A program made the translations under genes and the position numbers. The notes under the pieces were generated by a model. It was given only the letters and a program-made list of their open reading frames with translations, ran no database searches and was not told the DNA's origin. Shown in pieces: positions 63,155 to 64,000 of a DNA stretch of 64,000 nt. This stretch comes from Microvirga lupini (GTDB lineage Bacteria; Pseudomonadota; Alphaproteobacteria; Rhizobiales; Beijerinckiaceae): positions 897,875 to 961,874 of the forward strand of contig NZ_JACHWB010000001.1 in assembly GCF_014191055.1 (NCBI RefSeq), in the 5' to 3' direction. The stretch's first letter is position 1. Each line of letters starts with the position of its first letter.

Positions 63155-64000
63155 TCAGGCAAAGTATTCCTGAAGCGCCCGGACTTCGAGATCGCCGCTG
63201 AGGTATGCGTTGATGCCCTCGGCCGCGGCGATCGCTCCTGCAAGAGTGGTGTAGTAAGGTATCTTATGCAAGAGGGCAGCCTGTCGTAAAGACCGGGAAT
63301 CCGACAGGGCGCCGGCCCCTTCGGTGGTATTGAAGACGAGCTGGATGTCGCCGTTCTTCATGGCGTCGACCACGTGCGGACGGCCTTCGAGCACTTTGTT
63401 GATGCGCTTCGCCTTGACGCCCTGCTCCTCGAGATACCGCTGGGTGCCGGCGGTCGCCACGATCTGGAACCCGGCTTCCTCCAGCATCTTCACCGCCGGC
63501 AGGATGCGCGGCTTGTCGGAATCACGGATCGACACGAACAGGGTGCCGGTCTTCGGCAGCTGGCTTCCGGCGCCGAGCTGGCTCTTGGCAAACGCCACCC
63601 CGAAGCCCCGGTCGAGGCCGATGACCTCGCCGGTCGAGCGCATCTCGGGCCCGAGCAGCACGTCCACGCCCGGGAAGCGGTTGAAGGGGAACACGGCCTC
63701 CTTGACGCCGATATGCGGCAGTTCCTTCGGAGCGAGGCCGAACTTGGCCAGGCTCTCGCCGGCCATGATACGGGCCGCGATCTTGGCGATGGGCTCACCG
63801 ATCACCTTGGCCACGAAGGGGACCGTGCGCGAGGCGCGGGGGTTCACCTCCAGCACATAGATCGTGCCGTCCTTGATGGCGTATTGCACGTTCATCAGGC
63901 CGCCGACTTCCAGAGCGAGGGCGAGAGCCTTGGTCTGGCGCTCCAGCTCGGCGATGATCTCCGGCGACAGCGAGCGGGGCGGTAACGAGCAGGCGGAATC
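63155..64000 (-). CDS. carB: carbamoyl-phosphate synthase large subunit (3' part; cut by window end)
   Basis: C-terminal ~281 residues only; the frame is open to base 64000, and an internal Met at 63895 is not the start. The second ATP-grasp domain ends with [19 protein letters not shown]. The MGS-like allosteric domain follows ([36 protein letters not shown]). The enzyme makes carbamoyl phosphate for arginine and pyrimidines. Confidence 0.95.
   Translation of the reverse strand, partial: DSACSLPPRSLSPEIIAELERQTKALALALEVGGLMNVQYAIKDGTIYVLEVNPRASRTVPFVAKVIGEPIAKIAARIMAGESLAKFGLAPKELPHIGVKEAVFPFNRFPGVDVLLGPEMRSTGEVIGLDRGFGVAFAKSQLGAGSQLPKTGTLFVSIRDSDKPRILPAVKMLEEAGFQIVATAGTQRYLEEQGVKAKRINKVLEGRPHVVDAMKNGDIQLVFNTTEGAGALSDSRSLRQAALLHKIPYYTTLAGAIAAAEGINAYLSGDLEVRALQEYFA

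Overview
The window looks like the chromosome of an alphaproteobacterium of the order Hyphomicrobiales (Rhizobiales), most plausibly Methylobacteriaceae and perhaps Microvirga-like. This rests on gene content: a NepR-EcfG general stress pair, an Omp25/Omp31-type porin, an ELM1-family protein, a LysR gene beside trxB, carB-greA, and direct-repeat GTTC-N7-GTTC LexA boxes. It also rests on high GC and RIME-like intergenic repeats. The genus is a guess. No rRNA, tRNA, CRISPR array, integrase or complete insertion sequence was seen.

Layout. 0.2-4 kb: an extensin-like lipoprotein with LAS-peptidase motifs, a secreted protein, RNase T2, RlmJ and a GST. 4-8.5 kb: an acidic-loop porin, an SDR, and the operon lgt / NDUFAF7-like methyltransferase / pgeF. 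8.6-16 kb: UbiK, YbjN, ProC, a TetR regulator, CsaA, an EnvZ/OmpR-like pair, and a MarR gene divergent from a branched-chain aminotransferase. 15.5-17.2 kb: a Y-family DNA polymerase and a DUF3072 gene, divergent, with two LexA boxes between them. 17.5-27 kb: a TIM44-like protein, a DJ-1/PfpI protein, a nucleotidyltransferase-metallophosphoesterase pair, a large methyltransferase, a BON protein, CspA and IF-1. The general stress regulators nepR-ecfG follow, then DUF3309 and a Cys-rich small protein behind a strong SOS promoter. 27.7-29.7 kb: a visibly AT-richer island with an AvcD/DCD-type anti-phage deoxycytidine-nucleotide deaminase and a small divergent ORF. 29.8-38.8 kb: a ZIP transporter, an ArsR-SRPBCC pair, a PEBP-like protein, UvrB, a DUF808 protein and a phytase-like secreted protein. 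39-41.3 kb: a fasciclin protein, an anti-sigma factor and an ECF sigma factor. 41.3-48.4 kb: mixed metabolic and unknown genes. 48.4-53.8 kb: two large RTX-type secreted proteins around a DUF992 gene. 54-64 kb: an EF-G paralogue, FadD, LysR/TrxB/ELM1, an Lrp regulator, a Tat-exported protein, GreA and the 3' part of carB, cut by the window end.

How the genes work together. Three regulatory themes recur. (1) General stress: perfect GGAAC-N16-CGTT promoters precede nepR-ecfG, the PfpI-like gene and the BON gene, with weaker versions before three more genes. (2) SOS: three perfect GTTC-N7-GTTC boxes, one sitting directly against a consensus sigma-70 promoter. (3) Local control: an ArsR gene with two matched palindromes, a MarR gene with a shared operator, two CtrA-type TTAA-N7-TTAAC sites, and an ECF sigma / anti-sigma / fasciclin module. 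The strongest candidate for an unusual system is the 27.5-29.7 kb region: the deaminase island beside the SOS-controlled Cys-rich gene.
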